Assembly: GCF_936925435.1 (NCBI RefSeq)
Contig: NZ_CAKZHQ010000014.1
Coordinates: 1 to 64,000, forward strand
Reading direction: 5' to 3'
DNA length: 64,000 nt
Origin: an uncultured Ramlibacter sp.
GTDB lineage: Bacteria; Pseudomonadota; Gammaproteobacteria; Burkholderiales; Burkholderiaceae_C
Shown: positions 9,685-20,076 of the stretch, piece after piece
How positions within the stretch are numbered: the stretch's first letter is position 1
How the letters are laid out: every line of letters starts with the position of its first letter
Notes under the pieces: generated by a model
What the model was told of the DNA's origin: nothing
Database searches by the model: none
What the model saw: only the letters and a program-made list of their open reading frames with translations
Made by a program: the position numbers and the translations under genes

Positions 9685-11727
9685 ATGTCGCAAACATCTA
9701 CCGATTCTTCCGCCGACGCTGGCGGCTTTGATCTCGCCCAGTTCTACTCGGTCTTCTTCGAGGAAGCTGCCGAGAACCTGGCCAGCATGGAGCAGCTGCT
9801 GCTGGCGCTGGACCCGCAGGCCCCCGAGGACGAGACGCTGCACGCGATCTTCCGCTGCGCCCACTCCATCAAGGGCGGCGCCGCCACCTTCGGCTTCGGC
9901 GAACTGGCCGAACTGACCCATGTGATGGAGACGCTGCTGGACAAGCTGCGCCGCCACGAGCTGGCCCTGACGTCCGCCATGACCGACACCCTGCTGACCG
10001 CCGGCGACGCGCTGACGGCCATGCTGCAGCGCCGCCAGGGCAACGAAGTCGATCTGCCCGACGTGGCCGGATTGACGCAAGCCTTTGTCGGCTTCGCCAA
10101 CGGCGACCAGGCAGCTCCCGCCCCGGCGGCCGCTGCTGCTGCCGCCGCCGCACCCGCGCCGGTTGCCGCTCCCGGCACCCGCGAGCTGGAACTGCTGGCC
10201 GGCCCGCTGCCCCATGCCTCGATCGCCGACGACCTGGTCACCCTGTTTGGTGAAGTCGGCGGCATCGGCAAGCTGGAAGTGGCCGCACCCGCGCCCGACC
10301 AGGACCCGCAAAGCGTGCGTTTCCACCTGACCACCACGGCCGCCGACAGCGAATTGCTGGACCTGTGCGGCTTCCACCTGCCGCGCGAGCAGATCCGCAT
10401 CACGCCCTGGGGCGGCGCCGCCGCCGTTGCGGCGAGCGCGCCAGCCGATCTCTCCACCGCGGCCGATCCCGGCTGGGGCCTGTACGAGAACGCCCCCGGT
10501 GCGACCCCGCCCGTGGTGGCCGCAGCGCCGGTGGTCAAGGCCGCGCCCAAGCGCGTCACCGGTGGTGACACGACCATCCGCGTCTCGGTCGACAAGGTCG
10601 ACCAGCTGATCAACCTGATGGGCGAGCTGGTGATCACCCGCGCCATGCTGGCGCAGCGCGCCTCGGGCCTGGACGGCTCGGCCTTCCAGCAGCTGTCCAC
10701 CGGCCTGGCCGATCTGGAGCGCACCACCCGCGACCTGCAGGAATCTGTCATGTCGATCCGCATGATCCCCATGTCGGACGTCTTCAACCGCTTCCCGCGC
10801 ATGCTGCGCGACCTGGCCGCCAAGCTGGGCAAGCAGATCGAGCTGCAGACCGTCGGTGAAGCCACCGAACTGGACAAGAGCCTGATCGAGAAGATCACCG
10901 ACCCGCTGACCCACCTGGTGCGCAACTCGGTGGACCACGGCATCGAGACGCCCGACGAGCGCCTCGCCAAGGGCAAGCCGGCCGCCGGCACGCTGACGCT
11001 GAGCGCGCAGCACGCGGGTGGCTCCATCCTGATCCAGGTGCGCGACGACGGCCGCGGCCTGGACCGCGATCGCATCCTGGCCAAGGCCCGCAAGAGCGGC
11101 ATGCAGCTGCCCGACAAGATGGACGACTCGCAGGTCTTCCAGCTGATCTTCGCACCCGGTTTTTCCACCGCCGAAGTCGTCACCGACGTTTCCGGCCGCG
11201 GCGTCGGCATGGACGTGGTCAAGCGCAACATCCTGGCCCTGGGCGGCAGCGTCGACCTCGACTCCGCGCCCGGCATGGGCACCTGCGTCAGCGTGCGCCT
11301 GCCCCTGACCCTGGCCATCATGGACGGCATGTCGATCTCGGTCGGCGGCGAGCTCTACCTGTTGCCGCTGGCAACCGTGGTCGAGTCGTTCCAGGCCTCG
11401 ACGGCCGGCGTCAAGACCATGGGCGAAGCCGGCCGCGTGGTCAAGGTCCGCGACGACTACCTGCCGGTGGTGGCGCTGGACCAGGCTTTCGGCGCGGGCT
11501 TTGGCAGCGAGCCGGTGGCCGACCCGATGATGGTCATCGTCGAGTCCGAAGGCCAGCGCGTCGCCCTCGAGGTGGACGCCCTGGTGGGCCAGCAGCAGGT
11601 CGTGGTCAAGAACCTCGAAGCCAACTACCGCAAGGTGCCCAACGTGTCTGGCGCCACCATCATGGGCGACGGCCGCGTGGCCCTGATTCTGGACGTGTCG
11701 GCCCTGGTGCGGCGCTCGCGGCATTAA
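9685..11727 (+). CDS. cheA: Chemotaxis histidine kinase CheA
   Basis: This 680-residue kinase phosphorylates CheY and CheB in response to receptors. P1 Hpt domain: residues about 15-125, with H60 in AHSIKGGAATFGF. An Ala/Pro-rich linker follows, then a P2-like domain at about 168-250. P3 dimerisation starts near 293 (RVSVDKVDQLINLMGELVI). The P4 ATPase carries the N box LVRNSVDHGIE and DDGRGLD. The C-terminal P5 domain is CheW-like. It appears complete. It is the second gene of the chemotaxis operon and is followed by a 93-nt gap containing a sigma-28 promoter, so later genes can also be transcribed from there. Confidence 0.96.
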   Translation: MSQTSTDSSADAGGFDLAQFYSVFFEEAAENLASMEQLLLALDPQAPEDETLHAIFRCAHSIKGGAATFGFGELAELTHVMETLLDKLRRHELALTSAMTDTLLTAGDALTAMLQRRQGNEVDLPDVAGLTQAFVGFANGDQAAPAPAAAAAAAAAPAPVAAPGTRELELLAGPLPHASIADDLVTLFGEVGGIGKLEVAAPAPDQDPQSVRFHLTTTAADSELLDLCGFHLPREQIRITPWGGAAAVAASAPADLSTAADPGWGLYENAPGATPPVVAAAPVVKAAPKRVTGGDTTIRVSVDKVDQLINLMGELVITRAMLAQRASGLDGSAFQQLSTGLADLERTTRDLQESVMSIRMIPMSDVFNRFPRMLRDLAAKLGKQIELQTVGEATELDKSLIEKITDPLTHLVRNSVDHGIETPDERLAKGKPAAGTLTLSAQHAGGSILIQVRDDGRGLDRDRILAKARKSGMQLPDKMDDSQVFQLIFAPGFSTAEVVTDVSGRGVGMDVVKRNILALGGSVDLDSAPGMGTCVSVRLPLTLAIMDGMSISVGGELYLLPLATVVESFQASTAGVKTMGEAGRVVKVRDDYLPVVALDQAFGAGFGSEPVADPMMVIVESEGQRVALEVDALVGQQQVVVKNLEANYRKVPNVSGATIMGDGRVALILDVSALVRRSRH

Positions 11728-11756
11728 GCCATTTCCCCAAGCCCGGCGCCCGACCC

Positions 11757-11783
11757 TCAAGGAAGGGGCCGGCGGGCCGAAAA
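11757..11783 (+). promoter_or_regulatory. Sigma-28 (FliA) promoter upstream of the first chemoreceptor gene
   Basis: TCAAG at 11757-11761, exactly 14 nt, then GCCGAAAA at 11776-11783, matching the FliA consensus (TAAAG, 14 nt, GCCGATAA) with one change in each box outside the core. It lies 37 nt before the receptor ATG at 11821. This would place the receptor and downstream che genes in the late, FlgM-controlled class. Confidence 0.68.
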
Positions 11784-11820
11784 CCAGCGTAGTCATCCCA
11801 TTTGTCTTGCGGTTTCCCCA

Positions 11821-13599
11821 ATGAACACTCTTCGTAATTTCAGGATCGGCACACGCCTGGCGGTCGGCTTCGGTCTGCTGCTGGCCATGCTTCTGGGAAT
11901 CAGCGCCCTGAGCCTGCAGCGCATGTCCGGCCTGAACGCCAGCCTGAGCGATATCGTGCGCACCAGCAATGAGCAGGTGCGCCAGTCCAACACCATGCGC
12001 GCGGCCATCAGCCGCACGACCACGGCGGGGCGCGACCTCATCCTGGCCGACAAGATTGCCGACCAGGAAGCCGCGGTGGCGTCACTGGCCGCCGGCCGCA
12101 AGGCCTATGGCGAAGCCCAGACCAAGCTCGCCGGCATGCTCAACGCCACCGGCAGCGACGAGGAAAAGAAGACCCTCGCCGCCATCCAGGCAGAGCAGGC
12201 CATCTCCCGCCCGCTGATGGACGAACTGTTTCGCATGGCCCAGGCCGGCGAAGACGACAGTGCCAAGCGCATGCTCACCGACAAGGTCCTGCCGGCCCAG
12301 ACCCGCTGGATCAGCACCATCGACAAGATGGTGAAGTTCCAGGACGACGACACCGACGCCCAGGCCGCCGCGGCCGAGGCCAGCTACGCCACCACGCGCC
12401 TGATCATGATCGCCGCCGCGCTGGCCGCGCTGGCGCTTGGCATCGCCGGCGCCTGGCTGCTGACCGCCAGCATCACCGGTCCGATCCGCGAAGCCGTGCG
12501 TGTTGCCGAGACGGTCGCCGACGGCGACCTGACCGCGACCATCGCCGCCACCGGCCGTGACGAGCCGGCCCAGTTGCTGCGCGCCCTGGCCGCCATGAAC
12601 GACTCGCTGTCGCGGGTGGTCTCGCAGGTGCGCGCCGGCAGCGACGCGATCGCCACCGGCTCCGGCCAGATCGCCAACGGCAACGAAGACCTGTCGCAGC
12701 GCACCGAGCAGCAGGCCTCCAACCTGCAGCAGACGGCCGCCTCCATGGAAGAACTCAGCGGCACGGTTCGCAACTCCGCCGCCACCGCCCGCCAGGCCAC
12801 CGAACTGGCCGCCTCGGCCAGCGCCGCAGCCCAGCAGGGTGGCCGCATGGTCGACGACGTGGTGGCCACGATGGAAGGCATCCGCACTTCCAGCCGCAAG
12901 GTCAGCGACATCATCGGCGTGATCGACTCCATCGCCTTCCAGACCAACATCCTGGCGCTCAATGCGGCGGTGGAAGCCGCCCGTGCCGGCGAGCAGGGCC
13001 GCGGCTTTGCCGTGGTGGCCGCCGAAGTGCGCAGCCTGGCCCAGCGCAGCGCCGACGCGGCGCGTGAAATCAAGGTCCTGATCGGCGACAGCGTCGGTCA
13101 GGCCGAATCCGGCAGCAAGCTCGTCGGCGACGCCGGCAAGACCATGGGCGACATCGTGGCCCAGGTGCGCCGCGTCAGCGACATGATCGGTGAGATCAGC
13201 GCCGCCGCTGGTGAGCAGACCCTGGGCATAGGCCAGGTCAGCGAGGCCGTGACCCAGCTGGACCAGGTGACGCAGCAAAACGCTTCCCTGGTCGAGCAAT
13301 TGGCCGCCGCCGCCGGCAGCCTCAACACCCGCTCGGGCGAACTGGTGGCCTCGGTCGCCTCCTTCCGCCTGGGCCAAGCCGACAAGGCCGCGCCCGCACA
13401 GAGCGTCGCCGTTGCCGTCGCCAAGGTGGCCGCTCGCGCGACCGCCCCGGTGACCGCGCCCGTGACCGCAGCGGCCAAGGCCGCCGCCAAGCCGGCAAGC
13501 ACCCCATCCAAGCCAGCAGTCAAGCCCGCCATCCCGGCAAAAGCCAGCGCACCGACCGCAGCCGCGGCGGCAGGCGACGGCGAATGGACCCAGTTCTGA
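11821..13599 (+). CDS. Methyl-accepting chemotaxis protein with C-terminal CheR-docking-like pentapeptide
   Basis: A 592-residue transmembrane chemoreceptor. TM1 is about 13-33, a four-helix-type periplasmic sensor about 40-192, TM2 about 194-215 and HAMP about 216-268. A long cytoplasmic coiled coil has the signalling tip [19 protein letters not shown] from residue 372. After about 525 comes a flexible Ala/Lys/Pro-rich linker ending in EWTQF at the very C terminus. This fits the x-W-x-x-F pattern of the NWETF pentapeptide that tethers CheR and CheB in enteric receptors. The ligand is unknown. The tip region is identical at DNA level to that of the Aer-like receptor at 15737. Confidence 0.93.
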   Translation: MNTLRNFRIGTRLAVGFGLLLAMLLGISALSLQRMSGLNASLSDIVRTSNEQVRQSNTMRAAISRTTTAGRDLILADKIADQEAAVASLAAGRKAYGEAQTKLAGMLNATGSDEEKKTLAAIQAEQAISRPLMDELFRMAQAGEDDSAKRMLTDKVLPAQTRWISTIDKMVKFQDDDTDAQAAAAEASYATTRLIMIAAALAALALGIAGAWLLTASITGPIREAVRVAETVADGDLTATIAATGRDEPAQLLRALAAMNDSLSRVVSQVRAGSDAIATGSGQIANGNEDLSQRTEQQASNLQQTAASMEELSGTVRNSAATARQATELAASASAAAQQGGRMVDDVVATMEGIRTSSRKVSDIIGVIDSIAFQTNILALNAAVEAARAGEQGRGFAVVAAEVRSLAQRSADAAREIKVLIGDSVGQAESGSKLVGDAGKTMGDIVAQVRRVSDMIGEISAAAGEQTLGIGQVSEAVTQLDQVTQQNASLVEQLAAAAGSLNTRSGELVASVASFRLGQADKAAPAQSVAVAVAKVAARATAPVTAPVTAAAKAAAKPASTPSKPAVKPAIPAKASAPTAAAAAGDGEWTQF

Positions 13600-13622
13600 C
13601 CCCCACCCCACGGAGAAGCACC

Positions 13623-14144
13623 ATGGAAATGATCCTTGAAGGCGAACACATCGCCCGCCACGAAGCCAGCCGCGCCGTCACCAGCCTGGAAGCGCAAGCC
13701 GGTGAGTACCTGACCTACCGCCTGGGCGCCGAGGAGTATGGCGTCGACATCCAGAAGGTGCAGGAAATCCGCTCCTACGAGCAACCCACCCGCATCCCCA
13801 ACGCGCCTTCCTTCATCAAGGGCGTGGTCAACCTGCGCGGCGTGATCGTGCCCATCGTCGACCTGCGCCTGAAGCTCGGTTGCGCGACTGCCGAATACGA
13901 GAGCTCCACTGTGGTGATCGTGCTGGCCGTGCGCGGCCGCGTGGTCGGCGCGGTGGTCGACTCGGTCTCCGACGTGCTGGACCTGGAAGCCGGCGCCATC
14001 AAGGCACCGCCCGACCTGTCCGGCGGCCACGGCGACGATTTCATCACCGGCATCGCCAGCGTCGCTGAACGCATGCTGATGCTGGTCGACATCGAGGCCC
14101 TGCTGGGCGAAGCTGCCCTGGGCAGCGCTGGGAGCGATCTGTGA
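13623..14144 (+). CDS. cheW: Chemotaxis coupling protein CheW
   Basis: A 173-residue adaptor linking receptors to CheA. It is a single CheW/SH3-like domain: [20 protein letters not shown], then [13 protein letters not shown] and a conserved DSVSDVLDL segment. The chosen ATG (13623) has GGAGAAG 8 nt upstream; the open frame reaching back to 13584 overlaps the receptor gene and is not needed. Its stop overlaps the GTG start of the next receptor gene, so the two are translationally coupled. It is the only cheW in the window. Confidence 0.95.
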   Translation: MEMILEGEHIARHEASRAVTSLEAQAGEYLTYRLGAEEYGVDIQKVQEIRSYEQPTRIPNAPSFIKGVVNLRGVIVPIVDLRLKLGCATAEYESSTVVIVLAVRGRVVGAVVDSVSDVLDLEAGAIKAPPDLSGGHGDDFITGIASVAERMLMLVDIEALLGEAALGSAGSDL

Positions 14145-15709
14145 AACCCGGCGGCCTGAAGCTGTGGGGCCGGCTGGCGCTGGCCTTCGGTGCGCTTCTG
14201 CTGCTGCAGATCGTCATGGCCGTTGCGGCCGTGTACGAGTTGCGCCAGATCGACCAGATCAAGCACCGGCAGGAAGCCATGGCTGAAAGCCGCCACCTGG
14301 CATTCCAGTGGAATGCCCAGACCCGGATGAATGTCATCCGTGCCGTGATGCTGGCCAAGGCCGGCAGCCCGGCGGACCTGGCCACCTGGGCCAACGCCGA
14401 GATGAAGCAGACCTCGGCCAAGATCAGCGAGCTGCAGACTGCCCTGGAAAAAGGCCTGGAAGGCGACAAGGCCCACGCCCTGATGGCGCGCGTGGCCGAC
14501 ACCCGCAAGACCTATGTGGGTCTGCGCGCCAGCCTGCTCGAGCGCATGGCCAAGCTGGACGACACTGCCGCGGCCGCAGCGGAGATCGACAGCAAGCTGA
14601 TCCCCTCGGTGAACGCCTACCTGGCTTCGCTGGACGATGTGGTCGCCCATATGGACGACGCACTCAAAGCCCAAAGCGCCGCCATGACCCAGGCCATCAA
14701 CTTCGCGCAGACGCTGCTGCCCGTGCTGTCCACCATCGCCGTCCTGCTGGGCGCGCTGTTGGCCTGGGCCGTGGCCCGCAGCCTGGTGCGCCCGATCCGC
14801 CAAGTCATCGTCACTGCCAGCAACATCGCGGCCGGTGACCTGAGCAACGACCTGGCGGTGACCCGCCGCGATGAGCTCGGTGAATTGCAAGCCGCCCTGG
14901 CCGACATGCAGGCCCGCCTGCGCGAAATGGTCTCGGGCATCCGCGCCGGCACAGACAGCGTGAGCGTGGCCACCGGCCAGATCGCCTCGGGCAACCAGGA
15001 CCTGAGCGCCCGCACCGAGCAGGCAGCCAGCAATCTGCAGCAGACGGCGGCCACCATGGCCCTGTTGACCGACACGGTGCGCCAGTCGGCCACTTCGGCC
15101 ACCTCGGCCAACCAGCTGGCCGACACGGCTGCCGCCGTGGCCCGCCGCGGCGGCGAGGTGGTGTCGCAGGTGGTGGCCACCATGGCCGACATCAATGAAG
15201 GCTCCAACCGCATCGCCGACATCATCGGCGTGATCGACTCCATTGCCTTCCAGACCAACATCCTGGCCCTGAACGCCGCCGTGGAAGCGGCGCGTGCGGG
15301 TGAACAAGGCCGCGGCTTTGCGGTTGTGGCCAGCGAAGTGCGCAGCCTGGCGGGCCGTTCTGCCGAGGCCGCACGCGAGATCAAGACCCTGATCGGCGCC
15401 AGCGTCGAGAAGGTCGGCAACGGCTCGCGCCTGGTGCGCGACGCCGGCCAGACCATGCAGGAAATCGAAGGCAGCGTGCAGCGCGTGACCGCCGCCATCG
15501 GCGAGATCACCGCCGCCGCCGCCGGCCAGGCCGGCAGCATCGGCGAAGTCAACCAGGCGGTCGGCCACCTGGACCAGATCACGCAGCAGAACGCCGCGCT
15601 GGTCGAAGAGGCCGCCGCCGCCGCCCAGAGCCTGAAAGACCAGGCCGCCAGCCTGGCGCGCATGGTCATGTCGTTCCGCCTGGTTCCAGGCGCCGTCGCA
15701 GCCAGCTAA
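14141..15709 (+). CDS. Methyl-accepting chemotaxis protein (GTG start, coupled to cheW)
   Basis: A 522-residue chemoreceptor. TM1 is about 9-30, a four-helix-bundle-type periplasmic domain about 35-188, TM2 about 192-212, HAMP about 213-265, and a signalling domain with the tip [19 protein letters not shown]. The start is the GTG of the GTGA overlap with the cheW stop (14141-14144). It has no C-terminal pentapeptide, unlike the receptor at 11821, ending instead in a short [11 protein letters not shown] tail. Its tip uses different synonymous codons from the other two receptors, so it has not shared in their sequence exchange. Confidence 0.92.
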   Translation: MKPGGLKLWGRLALAFGALLLLQIVMAVAAVYELRQIDQIKHRQEAMAESRHLAFQWNAQTRMNVIRAVMLAKAGSPADLATWANAEMKQTSAKISELQTALEKGLEGDKAHALMARVADTRKTYVGLRASLLERMAKLDDTAAAAAEIDSKLIPSVNAYLASLDDVVAHMDDALKAQSAAMTQAINFAQTLLPVLSTIAVLLGALLAWAVARSLVRPIRQVIVTASNIAAGDLSNDLAVTRRDELGELQAALADMQARLREMVSGIRAGTDSVSVATGQIASGNQDLSARTEQAASNLQQTAATMALLTDTVRQSATSATSANQLADTAAAVARRGGEVVSQVVATMADINEGSNRIADIIGVIDSIAFQTNILALNAAVEAARAGEQGRGFAVVASEVRSLAGRSAEAAREIKTLIGASVEKVGNGSRLVRDAGQTMQEIEGSVQRVTAAIGEITAAAAGQAGSIGEVNQAVGHLDQITQQNAALVEEAAAAAQSLKDQAASLARMVMSFRLVPGAVAAS

Positions 15710-15736
15710 TTATTTTCCATCCACAAGGCCACTGCC

Positions 15737-17314
15737 ATGCGCGTCAACCTGCCCGTTACCCAGACCGAATACCAGTTTCCCGACGGAACCAACCTGGTAT
15801 CGACCACCGACCTGGACAGCCGGATCACGTACTGCAACGCGGCCTTCATCGCCACCAGCGGCTACACCCGCGAGGAGCTGATCGGCCAGCCGCACAACCT
15901 GGTGCGCCACCCGGACATGCCGGCCGAGGCCTACCGCGACATGTGGGAGACGATCCGCTCGGGCAAGCCCTGGTCGCAGCTGGTGAAGAACCGCCGCAAG
16001 AACGGCGACTACTACTGGGTGGTGGCCAACGTCACGCCCATCGTGGACAACGCCAGCGGCCAGGTGTCGGGCTATATGTCGGTGCGGACCAAGCCCCGCG
16101 CCGCGCAGGTGCAAGCCGCCGAGGCCCTGTACGCGCAGATGCGCGCCGACGCCCAACTGCCCAAGCCGCGCATCCGTCTGCGCAGCGGCGGCATCGAGCG
16201 CAAGGGCCTGAACGCCGTGTTCGCCCGCATGGCGCGCATGGGCATCACGGTGCGCGTCACGGCGGCGCTGCTGGCCCTGACCACGGTCTCGTCGGTCATC
16301 GGCATCGCCACGCACGAGCTGGGCATGCTGGCCATCGTCCTGGGTATCGCCGGCCAGCTGGCCCTGGTGGCCGTGCTGGCGAAATGGTTGCACTGGGCGA
16401 TCACCCAGCCGCTGCGCGGTGCCGCACTGGTGGCCAACCGCATGGCGGCCGGCGACCTGTCGCAGGATCTGGCAGTGCGCCGCACTGACGAGGTGGGCGG
16501 ACTGTTGCGCGCGCTCAACCAGCTCAATGTGAACCTGCAAGGCCTGGTGGGCGATGTGCGCACCGAGGCCCAGCAGATCAACGGCGCGGCCAACGAGATC
16601 GCCTCGGCCAGCACCGACCTCTCGTCGCGCACTGAAGCCCAGTCCAGCAATCTGCAGGAGACGGCCGCGGCGATCGAAGAGATCGCTTCCACCGTGGGCC
16701 AGAATGCCAGCAACGCCGGCGAGGCTGCCCGCAAGGCCAGCGGCGCCGGTACGGTGGCCGAGCGCGGCAGCGATGCCGTCGGCAAGGTGGTCGCCAGCAT
16801 GCAGGACATCGCGGCGTCCTCGGGCAAGATCGCGTCCATCAACGGCGTGATCGACGGCATCGCCTTCCAGACCAACATCCTGGCGCTCAATGCGGCGGTG
16901 GAAGCCGCCCGTGCCGGCGAGCAGGGCCGCGGCTTTGCCGTGGTGGCCGCCGAAGTGCGCAGCCTGGCCCAGCGCAGCGCCGCGGCGGCCCAGGAAATCA
17001 AACAGCTGATCGACGTGTCGCGAGACCAGGTCGCCGGCGGCCGCAAGATGGTAGAGATGGCGGGCACGACGATGGCCGAGGTGGTCGCCGCCGTGCGCGA
17101 CATGGGGGGGCTGATCGAAGGCATCTCCGTCGCGTCCGCCCAGCAAGCCACCGGTGTCAGCCAGATCAACGCTGCCGTGGCCCAACTGGACAGCGCAACC
17201 CAGCAAAACGCCGCCATGGTGGAGCAATCCACCGCGTCGGCCCAGCTGCTGCGCGAGCGCGCGCAGTCGCTGACCCATGCCGTCCAGGTCTTCCGGGTGA
17301 AAGCTGCCGCATGA
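15737..17314 (+). CDS. aer: Aer-like PAS chemoreceptor (energy taxis)
   Basis: A 525-residue receptor with an N-terminal cytoplasmic PAS domain (about 15-120). The residues needed for FAD binding in E. coli Aer are at the same positions: N34 and the VRHPD motif giving R57, H58 and D60. This strongly suggests a flavin redox sensor. A hydrophobic hairpin (about 172-222) anchors it without a real periplasmic domain. HAMP and a methyl-accepting signalling domain follow. It probably reports respiratory state or oxygen. Its tip coding sequence is identical over 124 bp to that of the first receptor. The stop overlaps the cheR start by 4 nt. Confidence 0.93.
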   Translation: MRVNLPVTQTEYQFPDGTNLVSTTDLDSRITYCNAAFIATSGYTREELIGQPHNLVRHPDMPAEAYRDMWETIRSGKPWSQLVKNRRKNGDYYWVVANVTPIVDNASGQVSGYMSVRTKPRAAQVQAAEALYAQMRADAQLPKPRIRLRSGGIERKGLNAVFARMARMGITVRVTAALLALTTVSSVIGIATHELGMLAIVLGIAGQLALVAVLAKWLHWAITQPLRGAALVANRMAAGDLSQDLAVRRTDEVGGLLRALNQLNVNLQGLVGDVRTEAQQINGAANEIASASTDLSSRTEAQSSNLQETAAAIEEIASTVGQNASNAGEAARKASGAGTVAERGSDAVGKVVASMQDIAASSGKIASINGVIDGIAFQTNILALNAAVEAARAGEQGRGFAVVAAEVRSLAQRSAAAAQEIKQLIDVSRDQVAGGRKMVEMAGTTMAEVVAAVRDMGGLIEGISVASAQQATGVSQINAAVAQLDSATQQNAAMVEQSTASAQLLRERAQSLTHAVQVFRVKAAA

Positions 17315-18153
17315 GCGCGGTTCTACCCGTGGTGCCGTCCGCCGGCGCCCGCGACATCGAATTCAGCAGCTCGGACTTCGAGCGCGTGCGTTCGATGATC
17401 CATGCCAAGGCCGGGATCGACCTGAACCCGGGCAAGCAGAACATGGTTTACAGCCGGCTGTCGCGCCGGCTGCGCGAGCGCGGCTACACCGAGTTCCGCA
17501 CCTACCTGGACTCGCTGAACGCGGCCAGCGAGGCCGAGTGGCAGGAGTTCATCAACTGCCTGACCACCAACCTGACCTCGTTCTACCGCGAAGCCCACCA
17601 CTTCCCGCTGCTGGCGGATTTCCTGCGCACCCGGCGCGGTGCCCCCACCCGCATCTGGTGCAGTGCGGCCTCCACCGGCGAGGAGCCCTACACCATCGCC
17701 ATGACCGTTGCCGACACGCTGGGCGGCAAGGGCGGCGTCACCATCGACGCCAGCGACATCGACACCAACGTGCTGGAAACAGCCGCGACCGGCGCCTATG
17801 CGGCCGAAACCGTCGCCAACCTGGACGCGCCGCGCTTGCAGCGCTACTTCCTCAAAGGCGCCGGCTCCAATCTGGGCCGCGTGCGCGTCAAGCCCGAGCT
17901 GCGCGCCATGATCAACTTCCGCTGCTTCAACCTGCTGGCCAGCCAGTGGCGGATGGAGCCGTACGACGTGATCTTCTGCCGCAACGTGATGATCTATTTC
18001 GACCGGCCCACCCAGCGCCGCATCCTTGAGCGCATGCACGCCTGCATGAAGCCCGGCGGCCTGCTGTTCGTCGGCCACTCGGAAAACTTCACGGAGCACA
18101 AGGACCTGTTCACCCTCACGGGCAAGACGCTGTACCACCGCGTGGGGGCCTGA
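17311..18153 (+). CDS. cheR: Chemotaxis protein methyltransferase CheR
   Basis: A 280-residue S-adenosylmethionine-dependent enzyme that methylates receptor glutamates during adaptation. An N-terminal helical CheR domain (about 15-80) is followed by a Rossmann methyltransferase domain with IWCSAASTGEEPYTIAM (about 114-130) as the AdoMet-binding segment and FCRNVMIYFD near 220-230. The start overlaps the Aer-like stop by 4 nt, and cheD begins 1 nt after the stop. The pentapeptide on the receptor at 11821 is its likely docking site (inference). Confidence 0.95.
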   Translation: MSAVLPVVPSAGARDIEFSSSDFERVRSMIHAKAGIDLNPGKQNMVYSRLSRRLRERGYTEFRTYLDSLNAASEAEWQEFINCLTTNLTSFYREAHHFPLLADFLRTRRGAPTRIWCSAASTGEEPYTIAMTVADTLGGKGGVTIDASDIDTNVLETAATGAYAAETVANLDAPRLQRYFLKGAGSNLGRVRVKPELRAMINFRCFNLLASQWRMEPYDVIFCRNVMIYFDRPTQRRILERMHACMKPGGLLFVGHSENFTEHKDLFTLTGKTLYHRVGA

Positions 18154-18154
18154 G

Positions 18155-18802
18155 ATGGCGACAGCCACGGAAGTATTGCCATCGGGCCTGCCGGATGTGG
18201 CGGAACTGCGCAAGCTGCCGCGCCGTCCCGGCCAGGCCAGCTTCTTCTTCCACGACCACGGCTTCGCCCGTGCCGCGGTCAAGGTGCTGCCGGGCGAGTA
18301 CTTCGTGCACGACAGCGACGTGGTGGTCACCACCACGCTGGGCTCGTGCGTCGCGGCCTGCATCAACGACCGCACGGCCGGCATCGGCGGCATGAACCAT
18401 TTCATGCTGCCCGACGCCGGCGATGCAGGCGCCGGCGGGCGCTTCGGCGCCTTCGCCATGGAGCTGCTGATCAACGAGCTGCTCAAACGCGGCGCCCGGC
18501 GCCAGTCGCTGGAAGCCAAAATCTTCGGCGGCGGCCAGGTGATGAAGAGCCTGGCCAACACCCAGATCGGTGACAAGAACGTCGCCTTTGTCCAGAGTTT
18601 TCTGGCGCAGGAACGCATCCCGGTCCTGGCCAGCGACGTGCTGGAAATCTATCCGCGCAAAATCGTCCAGTTCCCCAAAAGCGGCAAGGTGCTTTGCAAG
18701 CGCCTGCCCGCCACCCACGGCGTGGAGTTCGAGGCACAGGAAGCGCGTTACCGTACCCAACTGGTTCAGCAGCCGCGCGGCGGCGAAGTGGAGTTGTTCT
18801 GA
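18155..18802 (+). CDS. cheD: Chemoreceptor glutamine deamidase CheD
   Basis: A 215-residue enzyme that converts receptor glutamines to glutamates. The catalytic triad can be placed by alignment with Thermotoga CheD: C65 in TLGSC, H82 in GGMNHFMLP exactly 17 residues later, and T59 six residues before the Cys. The gene lies between cheR and cheB, all within 1 nt of each other, so the three receptor-modifying enzymes are made together. Its stop TGA shares one base with the cheB ATG. Confidence 0.94.
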   Translation: MATATEVLPSGLPDVAELRKLPRRPGQASFFFHDHGFARAAVKVLPGEYFVHDSDVVVTTTLGSCVAACINDRTAGIGGMNHFMLPDAGDAGAGGRFGAFAMELLINELLKRGARRQSLEAKIFGGGQVMKSLANTQIGDKNVAFVQSFLAQERIPVLASDVLEIYPRKIVQFPKSGKVLCKRLPATHGVEFEAQEARYRTQLVQQPRGGEVELF

Positions 18803-19881
18803 TGGCCATCCGTGTTGTTGTGGTGGATGACTCCGCGCTCGTGCGCAGCATCCTGACCGAATTGATCAACCGCACCCCCGACCTCAAGGTGGTGGGCGCG
18901 GCCGCCGACCCGCTGGAAGCGCGCGAGATGATCCGCGAGCTCGACCCCGATGTCATCACCCTGGACGTCGAGATGCCCAAGATGGACGGGCTGGACTTCC
19001 TGGAAAAGATCATGCGCCTGCGGCCCATGCCGGTGGTGATGATCTCGACCCTGACCGAGCGCGGCGCCCAGACCACGCTGCGCGCCCTGGAGCTCGGCGC
19101 GGTGGACTTCGTCGCCAAGCCGCACCTGGGCCTGCGCGCCGGCCTGGACGAGGCTGCGCGCGAAATCTGCGACAAGCTGCGCACCGCGGCGCGTGCCCGT
19201 GTGGCCCGCCGCGCCGTGGCGGCGCCGGTGCGCGTTGCCGCACCGCCGCCGCAGCGCCCGGTCCCGTTGGGCCAGGCGGGCCAGGCCAGCAGCCAGATCA
19301 TCGCCATCGGCGCCTCCACCGGCGGCACCGAGGCCATCCGCGAGCTGCTGGTGGCGCTGCCGGCCAGCCTGCCTGGCATCGTCATCACCCAGCACATGCC
19401 GCCGGGCTTTACCGCCAGTTTTGCGGCGCGGCTGGACAGCCTGTGCCACATGCGGGTCAAGGAAGCCCAGGACAACGACCGCGTGCTGATGGGCCATGCC
19501 TATGTGGCGCCCGGCGGCAAGCACCTGTGGGTGGAGCGCTCCGCTGGCGGCTATGTCGCGCGCGTGGCCGACGGCGAGCCCGTCAACCGCCACAAGCCCT
19601 CGGTGGACGTGCTGTTCCGCTCGGTCGCCAAGCATGCGGGGCCGCGCGCCACCGGCGTGATGCTCACCGGCATGGGCGCTGATGGCGCCACTGCCATGCG
19701 CGAAATGCGCGACCGCGGCGCCTGGAACCTGGTGCAGGACGAGGCCAGCTGCGTGGTCTTTGGCATGCCGCGCGAAGCCATCGCCGCCGGCGCCGCCAAC
19801 GAGGTGCTGCCGCTGGACCAGATGGCCCGCCACCTGCTGCAGCGCGTGGCCCAGCAGGGCCGCCAGCACGCTCCGGCCTGA
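18802..19881 (+). CDS. cheB: Chemotaxis methylesterase/response regulator CheB
   Basis: A 359-residue enzyme that removes receptor methyl groups when phosphorylated by CheA. The N-terminal receiver has D9/D10 and phospho-acceptor D55 ([12 protein letters not shown]). After an Ala/Pro/Arg-rich linker, the methylesterase domain carries the triad S172 (GASTGG), H198 (TQHMPPGF) and D294 (GMGADGA), each eight residues later than in E. coli CheB. The ATG at 18802 overlaps the cheD stop, and the upstream open extension is not part of the protein. It is the last gene of the chemotaxis operon. Confidence 0.96.
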   Translation: MAIRVVVVDDSALVRSILTELINRTPDLKVVGAAADPLEAREMIRELDPDVITLDVEMPKMDGLDFLEKIMRLRPMPVVMISTLTERGAQTTLRALELGAVDFVAKPHLGLRAGLDEAAREICDKLRTAARARVARRAVAAPVRVAAPPPQRPVPLGQAGQASSQIIAIGASTGGTEAIRELLVALPASLPGIVITQHMPPGFTASFAARLDSLCHMRVKEAQDNDRVLMGHAYVAPGGKHLWVERSAGGYVARVADGEPVNRHKPSVDVLFRSVAKHAGPRATGVMLTGMGADGATAMREMRDRGAWNLVQDEASCVVFGMPREAIAAGAANEVLPLDQMARHLLQRVAQQGRQHAPA

Positions 19882-19951
19882 GGGGCCCTGCAGGCGGCTG
19901 CGGCCTGCAATTTCCATCAAAAAGGCTGTCAGCCCCCGTCGAATGGACGCG

Positions 19952-19976
19952 AGACGCTATTGAATCGATAGCGTCT
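19952..19976 (+). terminator. Hairpin after cheB
   Basis: AGACGCTAT, a 7-nt loop, then ATAGCGTCT form a perfect 9-bp stem 70 nt after the cheB stop, followed by TGGGTTT. It is the only strong hairpin in this gap and probably ends the chemotaxis transcript. The T-run is weak, so termination may be incomplete. Confidence 0.5.
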
Positions 19977-20076
19977 TGGGTTTCCATGCGGGCTGCGCCA
20001 TGCCGATGCTATAACCAGGGTGTGGATTTCGTGGAGTTCGAAATTCCTCTCGGCACATCACCGAGACAGCACAAAA

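Noticed and set aside
9076-11796. Long open frame (906 codons) on the minus strand across cheA
   Set aside because: It is antisense to an intact cheA and has the His/Gln/Gly/Ala-rich composition of GC-rich antisense frames with no domain.
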